64,000 nt of DNA from Streptomyces globosus (GTDB lineage Bacteria; Actinomycetota; Actinomycetes; Streptomycetales; Streptomycetaceae): positions 1,243,501 through 1,307,500 of the forward strand of contig NZ_CP030862.1 in NCBI RefSeq assembly GCF_003325375.1, written 5' to 3'. Below, piece after piece: positions 20,194-29,001 of this stretch (position 1 is the first letter of the stretch; every line of letters starts with the position of its first letter). A program made the translations under genes and the position numbers. The notes under the pieces are model-generated. The model worked only from the letters and a program-made list of their open reading frames with translations. It was not told the origin of the DNA and ran no database searches.

Positions 20194-20853
20194 TCAGCCG
20201 TAGGCGATGACACGGCCCCGGCGCAGGGCGTGCTCGGCGGCCCCCAGGTACAGCGCGGTGTAGTACGCCGCGTCGGGCACCTCCTGCCACGGGCCGGGGT
20301 GCGCGGCCGCGGCCCGTCCGGCCGCCGGACCGGCGAACCAGCCGGTGAGGGCGAGGGGCCCGCCGTCCCGCGGTACGCAGTCGGGCAGCTCCAGTACGTC
20401 CGCCAGCCGCCGGGCGGCCCCGGCGGCGCGGTGCGCACTGCGGATCCGCGCCCCGCCCCCGCCGGGCTCCGCCGGCACAGACAGTTCGATCACCCCGTCG
20501 AAATCGGCCGGGACGAGCAGCTCCCAGTCCAACAGGGCGTCGTGGAGGCGGGACCCGTCCGGCTGCGCCCGGCACAGCGCCTCGAACGCGCCGTAGGGCC
20601 GGTCCGCCTGCTCCGCGAAGCCGCCGGCCCGCCCGCCGCGCGCCGCGGGCCGCCCGCGCAGCCCCAGCCGGCCGAGCAGCCCGGGCCTGCGGCCCGGCTC
20701 CGCCGCGGACGTCCCCGGCCGCGCGGGGCCCGGCGCCGGGAAGCGGCCGAGCCCGCGCCGCTCCAGTTCCCCGCTCAGGGCGGCGAGGACCGGACCGCGG
20801 ATCTCGGAGTCCGCCCAGTCCTCGTCCGCCACGCTCACCACGTAGATGCCCAC
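20194..20853 (-). CDS. Conserved-looking hypothetical protein
   Basis: 219 residues, GTG start at 20853. Not recognised. It opens MGIYVVSVADEDWAD, a soluble alpha/beta-like start, has a Gly/Arg/Pro-rich low-complexity stretch (about 40-85), then a regular-looking segment (DALLDWELLVPADFDG, IELSVPAEPG, RRLADVLELPD, YTALYLGAAEHAL). No signal peptide or membrane helix. It starts 12 bases after the glycosyltransferase stop and ends 41 bases before the CoA-transferase start, so it belongs to that leftward operon. Codon use matches a real gene. Confidence 0.7.
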   Translation of the reverse strand: MGIYVVSVADEDWADSEIRGPVLAALSGELERRGLGRFPAPGPARPGTSAAEPGRRPGLLGRLGLRGRPAARGGRAGGFAEQADRPYGAFEALCRAQPDGSRLHDALLDWELLVPADFDGVIELSVPAEPGGGGARIRSAHRAAGAARRLADVLELPDCVPRDGGPLALTGWFAGPAAGRAAAAHPGPWQEVPDAAYYTALYLGAAEHALRRGRVIAYG

Positions 20854-20865
20854 GGGCGCGGGCGG

Positions 20866-21984
20866 TCAGCGGTCCAGGGCCGCCCGGTACACGGGCAGCA
20901 GGGTGTCCAGGACGGCGTCCATCGAGAAGGACTCCGCGGCCAGGGCGCGGGCGGCCTGCGAGGCGGCGGCGCCCGCCGCCGGGTCCAGCAGTTCCCGCAC
21001 GGCCGCGGCGACGCCCGCCGGGCCGGGCTCCACGGCCCGGCCTGCGCCCGCCCCGGCGACGTCCTTGGCGAGCCCGTTGGAGTGGGTGACGACCGCGGGC
21101 ACGCCCACCGCGAGGGCCTCCAGCACGGACATCGGGAACGGCTCGTCCACCGACGGCAGCACGTACACGTGCGCGCGGCGCAGCTCGGCGAGCACCTCGG
21201 CCGACGACAGGGCCCCGGGCACGGTGAACCGGTCCGCCAGGCCCAGCTCGGCGATCCGGGCCAGCACCGCGGCCCGCTCGCCCTCGTCCGGGCCGGCCAC
21301 CACGAACTCGGCGTCCGGGTGCGCCGCCAGCACGGCCGGGGCCGCGTCCACGAAGTCGACCGGGCGCTTGCGGGCCTGGAGCCGCGCCGAGTACAGGATG
21401 CGCGGCGGCCCCTGCGGGGCGGGGCGCGCCTCCTGCGCCGGGGTGCCGTTGACCAGCCGGACGGCCTGCGGAAGGGGGCAGCCCACGACCGCGTCCAGCC
21501 CCTCCCGCTCGTACGGGGTGAGGTACAGCACCGCGTCCGCGCCGCGCAGCACCCGGCGCACGGCCAGCGCGTCCAGCACCTTCGCCAGCAGCCTGCCGCT
21601 CGGGTCGACCATGCCGTGCGTCTGGAGCACCAGCGGCCGCCCGGCGCGCAGCGCCGCGAGCGCCACCGGCAGCGTCACCAGGTCGCGCGCCAGGTGGACG
21701 TGGACGACGTCGGCGTCGCGCACGAGCCGCCCGGCGGAGGCGAGCAGGGCCGGGGAGGTCATGCCGCTGAAGCCGAGGGGGAGGATCCGGCGGGCCGGGA
21801 ACAGCTTCGCGGGAACCCCCTCGACCTCGGTCGGCCAGGGTTCGCCGAAGCCCTCGCCGAGGGCGAGGAGGGCCGCCTCGTGGCCGCGCTCCCGCAGCCC
21901 CCCGGCCAGGTTGAGGGCGACCCGCACGGGGCCGCCGAAGGCGTGCGTGGGGGAGTGCAGGGTGACGGCGTGCAGGACTCTCAC
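20866..21984 (-). CDS. Glycosyltransferase, GT4 family (GT-B fold)
   Basis: Family role: retaining glycosyl transfer from a nucleotide sugar, here probably onto the lipid-linked repeat unit on the cytoplasmic side. 372 residues. N-terminal acceptor half opens RVLHAVTLHSPTHAFGGP. Donor half has RILYSARLQARKRP near 215 and the GT4 EX7E region PFPMSVLEALAVGVPAV near 297-313. GTG at 21984 overlaps the acetyltransferase stop as GTGA, so the two are coupled. Donor and linkage cannot be read from sequence. Confidence 0.9.
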   Translation of the reverse strand: MRVLHAVTLHSPTHAFGGPVRVALNLAGGLRERGHEAALLALGEGFGEPWPTEVEGVPAKLFPARRILPLGFSGMTSPALLASAGRLVRDADVVHVHLARDLVTLPVALAALRAGRPLVLQTHGMVDPSGRLLAKVLDALAVRRVLRGADAVLYLTPYEREGLDAVVGCPLPQAVRLVNGTPAQEARPAPQGPPRILYSARLQARKRPVDFVDAAPAVLAAHPDAEFVVAGPDEGERAAVLARIAELGLADRFTVPGALSSAEVLAELRRAHVYVLPSVDEPFPMSVLEALAVGVPAVVTHSNGLAKDVAGAGAGRAVEPGPAGVAAAVRELLDPAAGAAASQAARALAAESFSMDAVLDTLLPVYRAALDR

Positions 21985-22529
21985 TTGGGCTCCTCGACCG
22001 GGCGGCGGCGCCCGTCCATCGTCTGCAGGGTCAGGGCGGGGAGGTCCTTGTGGACGACCGAGCCGGCGCCCGCGACCGCGCACCGGCCCACGGTGACCCC
22101 GGCCAGCACCGTCGCCCGCACCGCGACCCACGCCCCGTCCTCGACGGTGATCGGCGCGTTGCGGTAGCGGAAGTCGGCCGCCCGGTGGTCGTGGGAGCCG
22201 GTGCAGAGCATGGCCTCCTGCGAGATGCACACGTTCGACCCGATGGCCACCGGCTCCAGGTTCAGCAGCCAGGCGCCCTCGCCGATCCACGTGTGGTCGC
22301 CGACGGAGAGCTTCCACGGCCACAGCACGCGCACCCGGTGCCGGATCAGGACGCCCTCGCCGATCCGGGCGCCGAAGGCCCGCAGCAGGGCCACCCGCAG
22401 CCGGGCCGGGCAGAACCACGCCATGAACACTGTGTTCATCACGGCGAACCAGAGGGCCTGCACGAGCAGGCCGCGCCCCTTGTCGTACCCGGCCAGCGTG
22501 AAGGAAGGAAGATCACGCAACGGTCGCAC
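21981..22529 (-). CDS. WcaF/maltose-acetyltransferase-type hexapeptide acetyltransferase
   Basis: Family role: O-acetylation of a sugar from acetyl-CoA, typically decorating exopolysaccharide. 182 residues, GTG start. After a membrane-facing N-terminus (PSFTLAGYDKGRGLLVQALW) come left-handed beta-helix hexapeptide repeats from about 60 (IGEGVLIRHR, VGDHTWIGEGAWL, IGSNVCISQEAMLC) with catalytic His in TGSHDHRA near 112, then VAVRATVLAGVTVG. Very close in layout to colanic-acid WcaF. First gene of a leftward operon with the GT4, divergent from the polymerase gene by 110 bp. Confidence 0.9.
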   Translation of the reverse strand: MRPLRDLPSFTLAGYDKGRGLLVQALWFAVMNTVFMAWFCPARLRVALLRAFGARIGEGVLIRHRVRVLWPWKLSVGDHTWIGEGAWLLNLEPVAIGSNVCISQEAMLCTGSHDHRAADFRYRNAPITVEDGAWVAVRATVLAGVTVGRCAVAGAGSVVHKDLPALTLQTMDGRRRPVEEPK

Positions 22530-22639
22530 CTCATCGTTCTCCCCGGTGTCCCCGGGGCCCCCACGGGGCCGCGCCTCCCCTGGCGCCGCCCGCTCAGACT
22601 AGACTGCCGCCGGATCAGGCACATGGGGTGGGGGCAGCA

Positions 22640-24163
22640 GTGGCAACGGACATACGCAAGCCCCTCATCGCGGCCCTGCGCCCCGACCCGCGGGAGGAGG
22701 CGGAAGCCGCCCGCTGGGGCCGCGTCACCACGCCCCGCACCCTGCTCTCCCGGGCCCTGTCCGTCCCGCTGATCCTCGGCTTCACCGTCTTCCTGCCGCT
22801 GATCGTCGCCGTCCAGACCGGCGACGGCCGCCGCGACGCCGCCTTCTGGCTCCAGCTCCTGCTGACCATGTACGCGGGCGTGCGGCTCTCCGCGATGATC
22901 CTGACCAGCCGCCGCAAGCTGCTCCAGGGATCCTTCTGGCTGTTCGTCTACATGGCGATGGGCGTGGCCCCGCTCGCCCAGGCCGTCCTGGGCCGCGTCC
23001 CGACCCCCGTGGTCGGCCCGCGCTCCGACCTCACCCTCGCCATCGGGCTCGTCCTGCTCGGCTGCACCGCCTTCGACGTCGGCGTCCTGCTCGCCCGGCA
23101 CCGGCCCGCCGTCAGGGCGTCCAGTGCCCGCAAGGAGGCCGGACGGCCCGTCATGGCGCACCGGCGCCGCCTCCAACTGCTGACGGTCCTCGCCTTCGGC
23201 TGCTCGGCCGTCTTCATCATGAAGCTCGGCGGCCCCGCGGTGTTCTTCTCCAGCCGCCAGGAGATCATCGCCGGCATCCAGGAGGCGGGCGTCTCCAACG
23301 GCGACGGCCAGGCCGGCCAGGCGTTCCTGCGCGGCTTCGGCACCGTCCCGGCGCTGCTCGCACTGCTGCTGTACACGCGCTGGCTGATCACGTCGAAGTA
23401 CGCCCGCCGCAAGGTGTCGGTCATCGTCACCTGGGCGGCGCTGTGCGGGCTCAACCTCGTCGTCAACAACCCCATCTCGAACCCGCGCTACTGGTTCCTC
23501 ACCGTCATGTTCGCGATGCTGTTCACCGTCTTCCCGGTGAGCGCGGCCATGTACCGGGTGGCGCTGTCGATGGCGGTGGTCGTCGCCCTGCTGGTCTTCC
23601 CGTTCGCGGACCGCTTCCGGTACGACGAGAAGAACTACAAGCCGGTGGAGACGACCTCGTTCCTGGAGCCGATGGCGCTCAAGGACTACGACCAGATCGG
23701 CATGTTCGCGAACACGATCACGTTCTCGGATTCCGGGCCCGGCCACTTCTACGGGCGCCAGCTCGCCGGGTCGGTCTTCTTCGCGGTGCCCCGCTCGGTG
23801 TGGCCGGGCAAGCCGCGCGACACCGGCGTGATGGTCGGCCAGTGGATGGGCACCGTCAACACCAACCTGTCGTCCCCGATCTGGGCCGAGCTGTGGATCG
23901 ACTTCGGCCCGCTCGGCATGGGCGCCGGCCTGCTCGGGATGGGGTACGCGGCCGCGCGCGTCGACCGGCGGTACGCGAAGCGGGCCACGCGGCGGGCGCC
24001 GCCCGGCAGCCTGATCTCCGTGGTCGTGCCGCTCGTCGCCGGGTACTCGTTCATCCTGCTGCGCGGGCCGCTGCTCCAGGCGTCCGGGCGCGTGGCGATC
24101 GCGGCGCTGTGCCTGGCGCTGGTGGCCACGTACCGCACGGACAAGGCCACCACCCTCCGCTGA
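22640..24163 (+). CDS. O-antigen/oligosaccharide repeat-unit polymerase-like membrane protein
   Basis: Likely role: polymerises lipid-linked repeat units at the outer face of the membrane (Wzy-type). 507 residues with about 10-12 hydrophobic segments and a large extracytoplasmic loop (about 330-410; RFRYDEKNYKPVETTSF, WPGKPRDTGV). GTG at 22640 is preferred because GGTGGGGG precedes it by about 5 bases; an in-frame GTG at 22628 is possible. A TAGACT -10-like hexamer lies at 22600-22605. Wzy proteins are poorly conserved, so the call rests on topology, the WPGKP-type loop and its place between flippase and glycosyltransferase genes. Confidence 0.78.
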   Translation: MATDIRKPLIAALRPDPREEAEAARWGRVTTPRTLLSRALSVPLILGFTVFLPLIVAVQTGDGRRDAAFWLQLLLTMYAGVRLSAMILTSRRKLLQGSFWLFVYMAMGVAPLAQAVLGRVPTPVVGPRSDLTLAIGLVLLGCTAFDVGVLLARHRPAVRASSARKEAGRPVMAHRRRLQLLTVLAFGCSAVFIMKLGGPAVFFSSRQEIIAGIQEAGVSNGDGQAGQAFLRGFGTVPALLALLLYTRWLITSKYARRKVSVIVTWAALCGLNLVVNNPISNPRYWFLTVMFAMLFTVFPVSAAMYRVALSMAVVVALLVFPFADRFRYDEKNYKPVETTSFLEPMALKDYDQIGMFANTITFSDSGPGHFYGRQLAGSVFFAVPRSVWPGKPRDTGVMVGQWMGTVNTNLSSPIWAELWIDFGPLGMGAGLLGMGYAAARVDRRYAKRATRRAPPGSLISVVVPLVAGYSFILLRGPLLQASGRVAIAALCLALVATYRTDKATTLR

Positions 24164-24190
24164 CCGGCGGCGGCGCGGGCCGCCCCGGGA

Positions 24191-25384
24191 TCAGGGGACG
24201 GGCAGGCGGGCGGCGCGGAGCCAGGCCGCCGCGGCCTTCGCCGCGGAGCCCAGCGCGAGCCCCCACGCGGCGCCCGCCACGCCGAACAGCGCGTACCCGC
24301 CGAGCAGGAAGCCCACGGACAGCAGCGAGAACACGACCTGCAGGGACAGCGTGGCCTTCGGGCTGAGCACCCGCAGCGTCAGCAGCGCGCACGTGCCGAG
24401 CCCCATCACGGCGTACTGCGCCCCCGTGGCCGGCAGCAGCGCCGACGCGGCCTGCCAGGTGTCGCCGAGGAGCCGCCGCCCCACCGAGTCCGGCAGCGCG
24501 TACAGCGCCGCCCCCCACGCCGCGCCCAGCACGGCCAGCGCCGCGCCCATCGCCGCCGTCAGCCGGATGACACCCCGCTTGCCGGAGGCCCGGCCCACGA
24601 CCGGCGGCCCGAAGGCGTTCGCGGAGTTGAACAGCACGTTCAGCGGCCCGAACACCGTGGTGGCGCCGCGCAGCGCGCCGACGGCCAGCGGGGTCGCGAA
24701 GACGCCGAGCCCGAGCACCGCGAGCTGGCTCGCGCCGTTGCCGACGGCGAACTCCACGGCGAAGCGCTGCCCGAGGTGCCCGCGCCGCAGGTACGGGCGC
24801 AGGTCGGCCCGCGCCCCGCGGACGTACGGCCGCAGCAGGAGCAGCCCGAGGGCGAGCGCCGGCAGCGCGGACAGGCCCCACGCCAGCACCAGCCGCCCCG
24901 GCGCGGACCCGGCGGGCTGGACGAGGAGCGCGGCGACGGCGCACGCCAGCCGCAGTGCGTCCGCGGCCAGGGCGCGTTCGGGCCTGCGCAGCGCGGAGAA
25001 GCAGTACCGCAGCCCGTCCTGGAGCAGCACCGCCGGCAGGACGAGGCCCAGGGCGAGGAAGGCTGCCCCGGCGTCCCCCGGCAGCAGCGCCCCGACGGCC
25101 GCGAGCACCGCCCCGGCCGCGGCCGCGGCGGCCGCGGTGAAGCCGAGGGCGGAGCGGCACACCGCGCCGAGCCGCTCCGCGTCCTTCACCAGGACGGTGC
25201 TCTGCCCGACGTAGGCCATGTTCAGCCCGAGCAGCACGCTGAACGCGACGTACACCATCGAGAAGTCGGCGAAGCCGGCCGCGGTGGACAGCCGGGCGGC
25301 CAGCACCACCACGAGGATGTTGGTGGCGCTGGACGCGGCCTGGTCGAGGACGGAGGAGACGGCGGCGAGGCTCCGCCGGCTCAC
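24191..25384 (-). CDS. Polysaccharide flippase (MATE-fold / Wzx-like)
   Basis: Likely role: flips lipid-linked oligosaccharide across the cytoplasmic membrane. 397 residues, nearly all hydrophobic, about 11-12 helices. It opens with basic RRSLAAVSSVLDQAASSATN, a typical Wzx/MATE first helix; loops such as ALRRPERALAADALR and RGATTVFGPLNVLFNSANA match the polysaccharide-export subfamily. GTG at 25384 overlaps the co-polymerase stop as GTGA. Third gene of the coupled GT4 / co-polymerase / flippase operon. Confidence 0.85.
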   Translation of the reverse strand: MSRRSLAAVSSVLDQAASSATNILVVVLAARLSTAAGFADFSMVYVAFSVLLGLNMAYVGQSTVLVKDAERLGAVCRSALGFTAAAAAAAGAVLAAVGALLPGDAGAAFLALGLVLPAVLLQDGLRYCFSALRRPERALAADALRLACAVAALLVQPAGSAPGRLVLAWGLSALPALALGLLLLRPYVRGARADLRPYLRRGHLGQRFAVEFAVGNGASQLAVLGLGVFATPLAVGALRGATTVFGPLNVLFNSANAFGPPVVGRASGKRGVIRLTAAMGAALAVLGAAWGAALYALPDSVGRRLLGDTWQAASALLPATGAQYAVMGLGTCALLTLRVLSPKATLSLQVVFSLLSVGFLLGGYALFGVAGAAWGLALGSAAKAAAAWLRAARLPVP

Positions 25385-27144
25385 CTGTTGCCCATGCGGA
25401 CGGTGCGCAGCGCCACGGTGTCCGTGCCGTCGCCGGGGATGTGCTGCTCCGGGTCGCCCGGGTCGCCCGGGCCGCCCGGGCGGGGGCCGGCGGGCGGCTG
25501 GGGCCGGGGCGCCGGCGCCGGGGCGGCCGCCGCGGGGGCGCCGCCCTTGGACTTGCCGCGGCCGCGCTTCTCGACGGGCAGCGGCGCGTGCACGACGGCG
25601 CCGAGCACGGTGCCGCCGGCGCCGGTGATGAGCTCCCGGATGCGGACCAGGTCGGTGCGGTGCACGGCGCGCGGGTCGCAGACCACCAGCACGCCGTCGA
25701 CGCGGTCGACGAGCGCGAGGGCGTCGGCGTACGACAGGACGGGCGGGGCGAGCACCACGACGGTGGAGTTGGGGGAGTCGGCCTCGGAGATGAGGCGGGT
25801 GGCGCGCGGCGAGGTCAGGGCGCGGGCCACGTTGCGCACCCGGTCGCCGGGGATGAGGTCGAACGCGCCGGACTCGCCGGCGTCGACGACGAGCTGGCGG
25901 CCGTCGGGCCACTCGGAGTCGCCCTGGGCGCCGGGGGCGCCCGTACCGGACCCGCCCGGCATCTGGCTCCAGCGGGGCCGGCCGCCGGCGTCCGTGGGCA
26001 GCTGGCTGGCGAGCACCGGGGTGCGCAGGTCGGCCTCGATGAGCAGGACGTCCTTGCCGGTCTCCGCGAAGGAGGCGGCCAGGTTGACGGCGACCGCGGC
26101 GGCGATCTCGCTGCTTCCGCGCGGGGCGACGACGAGGAGCCGGCGCCGGTCGGCGAACCGGGAGTCGTAGGCGAGCCGGAACGCGACGGAGCGGAACGCC
26201 TCGGCGAGCCGCGGATCCTCCTCGCCCGCGGCGAGGAGCGGCCCGCCCGCGCTCTTGTCCTTGGGCAGCGCGCCGAGGACGGGGGCGCGCAGGGCGCGCG
26301 CGACGTCGCCCTCGGAGCGCGGCGCGGGGTCGAAGACGAGCCGCACCCAGGCGGCGAGCAGGCCGAGCGCGAGGCCGACGGCGGCGCCGAGGGCGAGGGA
26401 GATCACGATGCCCGGGCCGTCGTCGTCGCCGGGCGGGGTGGCGGCGCTGGTGACGCGGCCGGGCGCCATGTCCAGGGCCTGGAGCTTGGCGATGTTGCTG
26501 TTGAGGCTGTTGACCTTGCTCTGCAGGTCGGTCTTGGAGGAGTACGCGGCGTCGCGCGCCGAACCCGCCGGCATCCCGTTGATCTGCCGGACCAGCTCGT
26601 CGAGCTGCTTGGCGACCGGGGCGCGCTGGTCCTCGTAGCCCTTGACCATCGTGTCGCGGGTGACGTCGAGGGCCTCCTGCCGCTTGCGCAGGTAGGCGTC
26701 GGTCAGCGCGTTGGCGCGCTTCGCGGCCTCCTTGGGGGAGGACGCGGTGTAGGTGAAGCGGAGCACCATCGTCTGCGGCGGATTGGTGACCTGGAGGCCC
26801 GAGCGGAAGGCGGCGAAGTCCTTGGCGGTGACGCCGAGCTTCTTCGCGGCCTCGTTGGCTATGGAGCTGGACAGGGCGACCTGCCGCTCGGAGCCGATGT
26901 TGATCGCCTTGTCGGGGGCGAGGCTCGGGTTGAACGGGTCGTCGGTGGGCGCGCGCAGCACCACGTCGGTGGTCGCCACGTAGGTGTCGGCCGTGGAGAT
27001 GCCGAGGTAGACACCGCCCAGCAGGCCCACCCCGATGCCCGCGCCGATCAGCCGCCGGTAGCGCAGGAGCTGGCGGAACTGGTCCCGGAGGAGGTCGGGT
27101 TCGTCCTCGGCCGGGACCGCTGCAGGGCGGTTCGTCTCGATCAC
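25381..27144 (-). CDS. Wzz-type chain-length determinant fused to a P-loop-less tyrosine-kinase-like domain
   Basis: Family role: polysaccharide co-polymerase controlling chain length, often fused to a BY-kinase. 587 residues. Wzz part: first membrane helix about 33-53, extracytoplasmic coil (NALTDAYLRKRQEAL; RQINGMP), second helix about 243-265. The cytoplasmic part keeps the BY-kinase outline (RLAEAFRSVAFRLAY, then LLVVAPRGSS, VLLIEADLRTPVLA) but the Walker A Gly-Lys-Ser/Thr is missing (PRGSSEIAAAV) and the A' motif reads EADLR. No Tyr cluster at the C-terminus, which is Pro/Gly/Ala-rich. Probably structural rather than a kinase. GTGA overlaps at both ends. Confidence 0.88.
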   Translation of the reverse strand: MIETNRPAAVPAEDEPDLLRDQFRQLLRYRRLIGAGIGVGLLGGVYLGISTADTYVATTDVVLRAPTDDPFNPSLAPDKAINIGSERQVALSSSIANEAAKKLGVTAKDFAAFRSGLQVTNPPQTMVLRFTYTASSPKEAAKRANALTDAYLRKRQEALDVTRDTMVKGYEDQRAPVAKQLDELVRQINGMPAGSARDAAYSSKTDLQSKVNSLNSNIAKLQALDMAPGRVTSAATPPGDDDGPGIVISLALGAAVGLALGLLAAWVRLVFDPAPRSEGDVARALRAPVLGALPKDKSAGGPLLAAGEEDPRLAEAFRSVAFRLAYDSRFADRRRLLVVAPRGSSEIAAAVAVNLAASFAETGKDVLLIEADLRTPVLASQLPTDAGGRPRWSQMPGGSGTGAPGAQGDSEWPDGRQLVVDAGESGAFDLIPGDRVRNVARALTSPRATRLISEADSPNSTVVVLAPPVLSYADALALVDRVDGVLVVCDPRAVHRTDLVRIRELITGAGGTVLGAVVHAPLPVEKRGRGKSKGGAPAAAAPAPAPRPQPPAGPRPGGPGDPGDPEQHIPGDGTDTVALRTVRMGNR

Positions 27145-28376
27145 GGCTGCGGACCCCCAAGTGCTTCGTCTATCAGTGCGTCGATGCGGGCCAGGCCCGC
27201 CTCGCGGCTCAGGTGGGCCGCGACGTGGCGGGGCCCCGCCGCGCCCAGTGCGTCCGCGCCCGCGGGGTCCTCGGCCAGGACCCGTACGGCCTTGAGCAGC
27301 GCTTCGGGGTCCTCCGGCGGCACGAGCACCCCGGCGCCCGAACGTTCCACTTCCTGGGCCGTGCCGCCCTCCGCCGCAACGGAGGCGACGACGGGCCGGC
27401 CGGCCTGGAAGTACGAGGTCAGTTTGGACGGCACGCTCATGTCGAGCACGGCCGCGTGCTGCGTCACGGCGAGCACGTCCGCCGCGGCGAGGATATCCGG
27501 GAACTCTCCGTCGGCGGCAGGGGGGATGATGTCCAGGTTCGGCACGTCGGCCGAGAGCGCCTCCAGCGCGGCCCGCTGGCTGCCGTCGCCCATGAGGACG
27601 AAGCGGACGGCGGGGTCGAGGCGGGCGGCGCCGACGAGCACCTCCAGGCCCTGCTTGAGGCCCATGTTCCCGGAGTGCAGCACCACGGTCTGCCCGGGCG
27701 CCCAGCCGAGGTGGCGCCGGGTCTCGCCGCGCGGCCGCCTGGGCTGGGGCACGTGGGACCAGTTGGGCACGAGGCGGATCCGTCCGGGGTCGACGCCCAT
27801 GCCGACGACGCGGTCGGTGAAGGTCTCGTGGATGACGCCGACGAGGGACGCCCGCTTCAGGGCGTACGCCTCGGCGCGTCCGGCGAGGACGGCCGCCTTG
27901 TCGCCGCCGCTGATGCCGCTCTGCGCGGCCGCGGCGCCCATCAGATCCTGCACGACGGGGACGAACGGGACCTTCCACTTGGCCGCGAGGCGGGCGGCGA
28001 GGATGCCGCCGGCGAGGCTGGGCATCTGCGCCATGACGGCGTCGGGGCGCCCCATGCGGGGCGGGGCCACCGCGCCGTGCAGGAGGATCGATCCTTCGAA
28101 CAGGGCGCGCTTCACGGCGGTCTGCCGGGCCGGCACGGTGTGCGCGCGCCGGTGCACGGTGACTCCCGTGCGCCGTTCCGTGCGCCGCAGCGCTCCCTTG
28201 TACTCCGGCTCCAGCGACCACGACGGGTAGTGCGGCATGCCGGCGAGGACGTGCGTATCGTGGCCGAGTTCCGCCCAGTGCTCCGCGATCTGGGTGGCGT
28301 ACGGGCCGATTCCCGCGTGCTCGGGAGCGTAGTTGGTGGAAACCAGCAGCAGGCGCCGGTGGCCGGATGTGGACAC
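27141..28376 (-). CDS. Glycosyltransferase, GT4 family (WcaI-like)
   Basis: 411 residues, GTG start after GAGAAGGGGACC. Family role: retaining glycosyl transfer in exopolysaccharide assembly. N-terminal half has LLVSTNYAPEHAGIGPY and MPHYPSWSLEPEYKG, typical of the WcaI subfamily; the donor half has VLHSGNMGLKQGLEVL near 230 and a late region (SKLTSYFQAGRPVVAS) at the EX7E position, where the first Glu appears replaced. Heads the operon with the co-polymerase and flippase; divergent from the nucleotidyltransferase. Confidence 0.88.
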   Translation of the reverse strand: MSTSGHRRLLLVSTNYAPEHAGIGPYATQIAEHWAELGHDTHVLAGMPHYPSWSLEPEYKGALRRTERRTGVTVHRRAHTVPARQTAVKRALFEGSILLHGAVAPPRMGRPDAVMAQMPSLAGGILAARLAAKWKVPFVPVVQDLMGAAAAQSGISGGDKAAVLAGRAEAYALKRASLVGVIHETFTDRVVGMGVDPGRIRLVPNWSHVPQPRRPRGETRRHLGWAPGQTVVLHSGNMGLKQGLEVLVGAARLDPAVRFVLMGDGSQRAALEALSADVPNLDIIPPAADGEFPDILAAADVLAVTQHAAVLDMSVPSKLTSYFQAGRPVVASVAAEGGTAQEVERSGAGVLVPPEDPEALLKAVRVLAEDPAGADALGAAGPRHVAAHLSREAGLARIDALIDEALGGPQP

Positions 28377-28503
28377 GTGAGGTCCCCTTCTCCCCAGGAT
28401 GATGCGCTGGTCACCCTATTCGTTCACCGGCACGCCGTGGTACGTGCACGCTATTGTCTGCTAATCCACCACACCGGGGGGTGTGGTTGCTGGGGGGTAA
28501 CTC

Positions 28504-29001
28504 ATGACGGAGCAGGACATGTCCGAACTTGGCGCCGGGGCGCGCAGACCGTATCGAGTCGGCTATGCGCCGGGCGCGTACGACCTCTTCCACATCGGAC
28601 ACCTCAACATCCTCCGGCATGCCCGGAGCCGCTGCGACTACCTGGTGGCCGGCGTCGTCTCGGACGAGATGGCCGAACTGGCCAAGGGGCGGCGCCCGAT
28701 GATCCCGCTCGTGGAGCGGCTGGAGATCGTCCGCAGCGTGAAGTACGTGGACGCGGCGTTCGTCGAGACGGTCCCGGACAAGGTGGAGACCTGGAGGCAG
28801 GTCCGGTTCGACGTCCTCTTCAAGGGCGACGACTGGCGGGGCACCCCCAAGGGCGACAAGCTGGAGAGCGACTTCGCCGCCGTCGGCGTCGACGTCGTCT
28901 ACTTCCCCTACACGGTGCACACCTCCAGCACCCAGCTGCGCCGGGCGCTGGACGCGCTCGCCGGGCCGCCCGCGGAGGGCGTCAGCGCCGAACGGCGCTG
29001 A
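28504..29001 (+). CDS. Cytidylyltransferase-family nucleotidyltransferase
   Basis: Family role: joins CTP (or ATP) to a phosphorylated alcohol or sugar, giving an activated CDP-alcohol. 165 residues. GYAPGAYDLFHIGHLNIL with the HIGH motif (30-33) and LFKGDDWRG match glycerol-3-phosphate/ethanolamine-phosphate cytidylyltransferases; the usual RSxGIST segment is TSSTQLRR. ATG at 28504 follows GGGGGG. A CCACACC/GGTGTGG hairpin (28469-28486) sits between promoter and ribosome site. Its last 20 bases overlap the end of the convergent CDP-alcohol transferase, a likely functional partner. Substrate unknown. Confidence 0.85.
   Translation: MTEQDMSELGAGARRPYRVGYAPGAYDLFHIGHLNILRHARSRCDYLVAGVVSDEMAELAKGRRPMIPLVERLEIVRSVKYVDAAFVETVPDKVETWRQVRFDVLFKGDDWRGTPKGDKLESDFAAVGVDVVYFPYTVHTSSTQLRRALDALAGPPAEGVSAERR

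Noticed and set aside
18767..20853. Frameshift or truncated pseudogene in the CoA-transferase/hypothetical pair
   Set aside because: Both frames are intact with proper starts and stops, and the odd domain order is explained better by permutation than by a broken gene.
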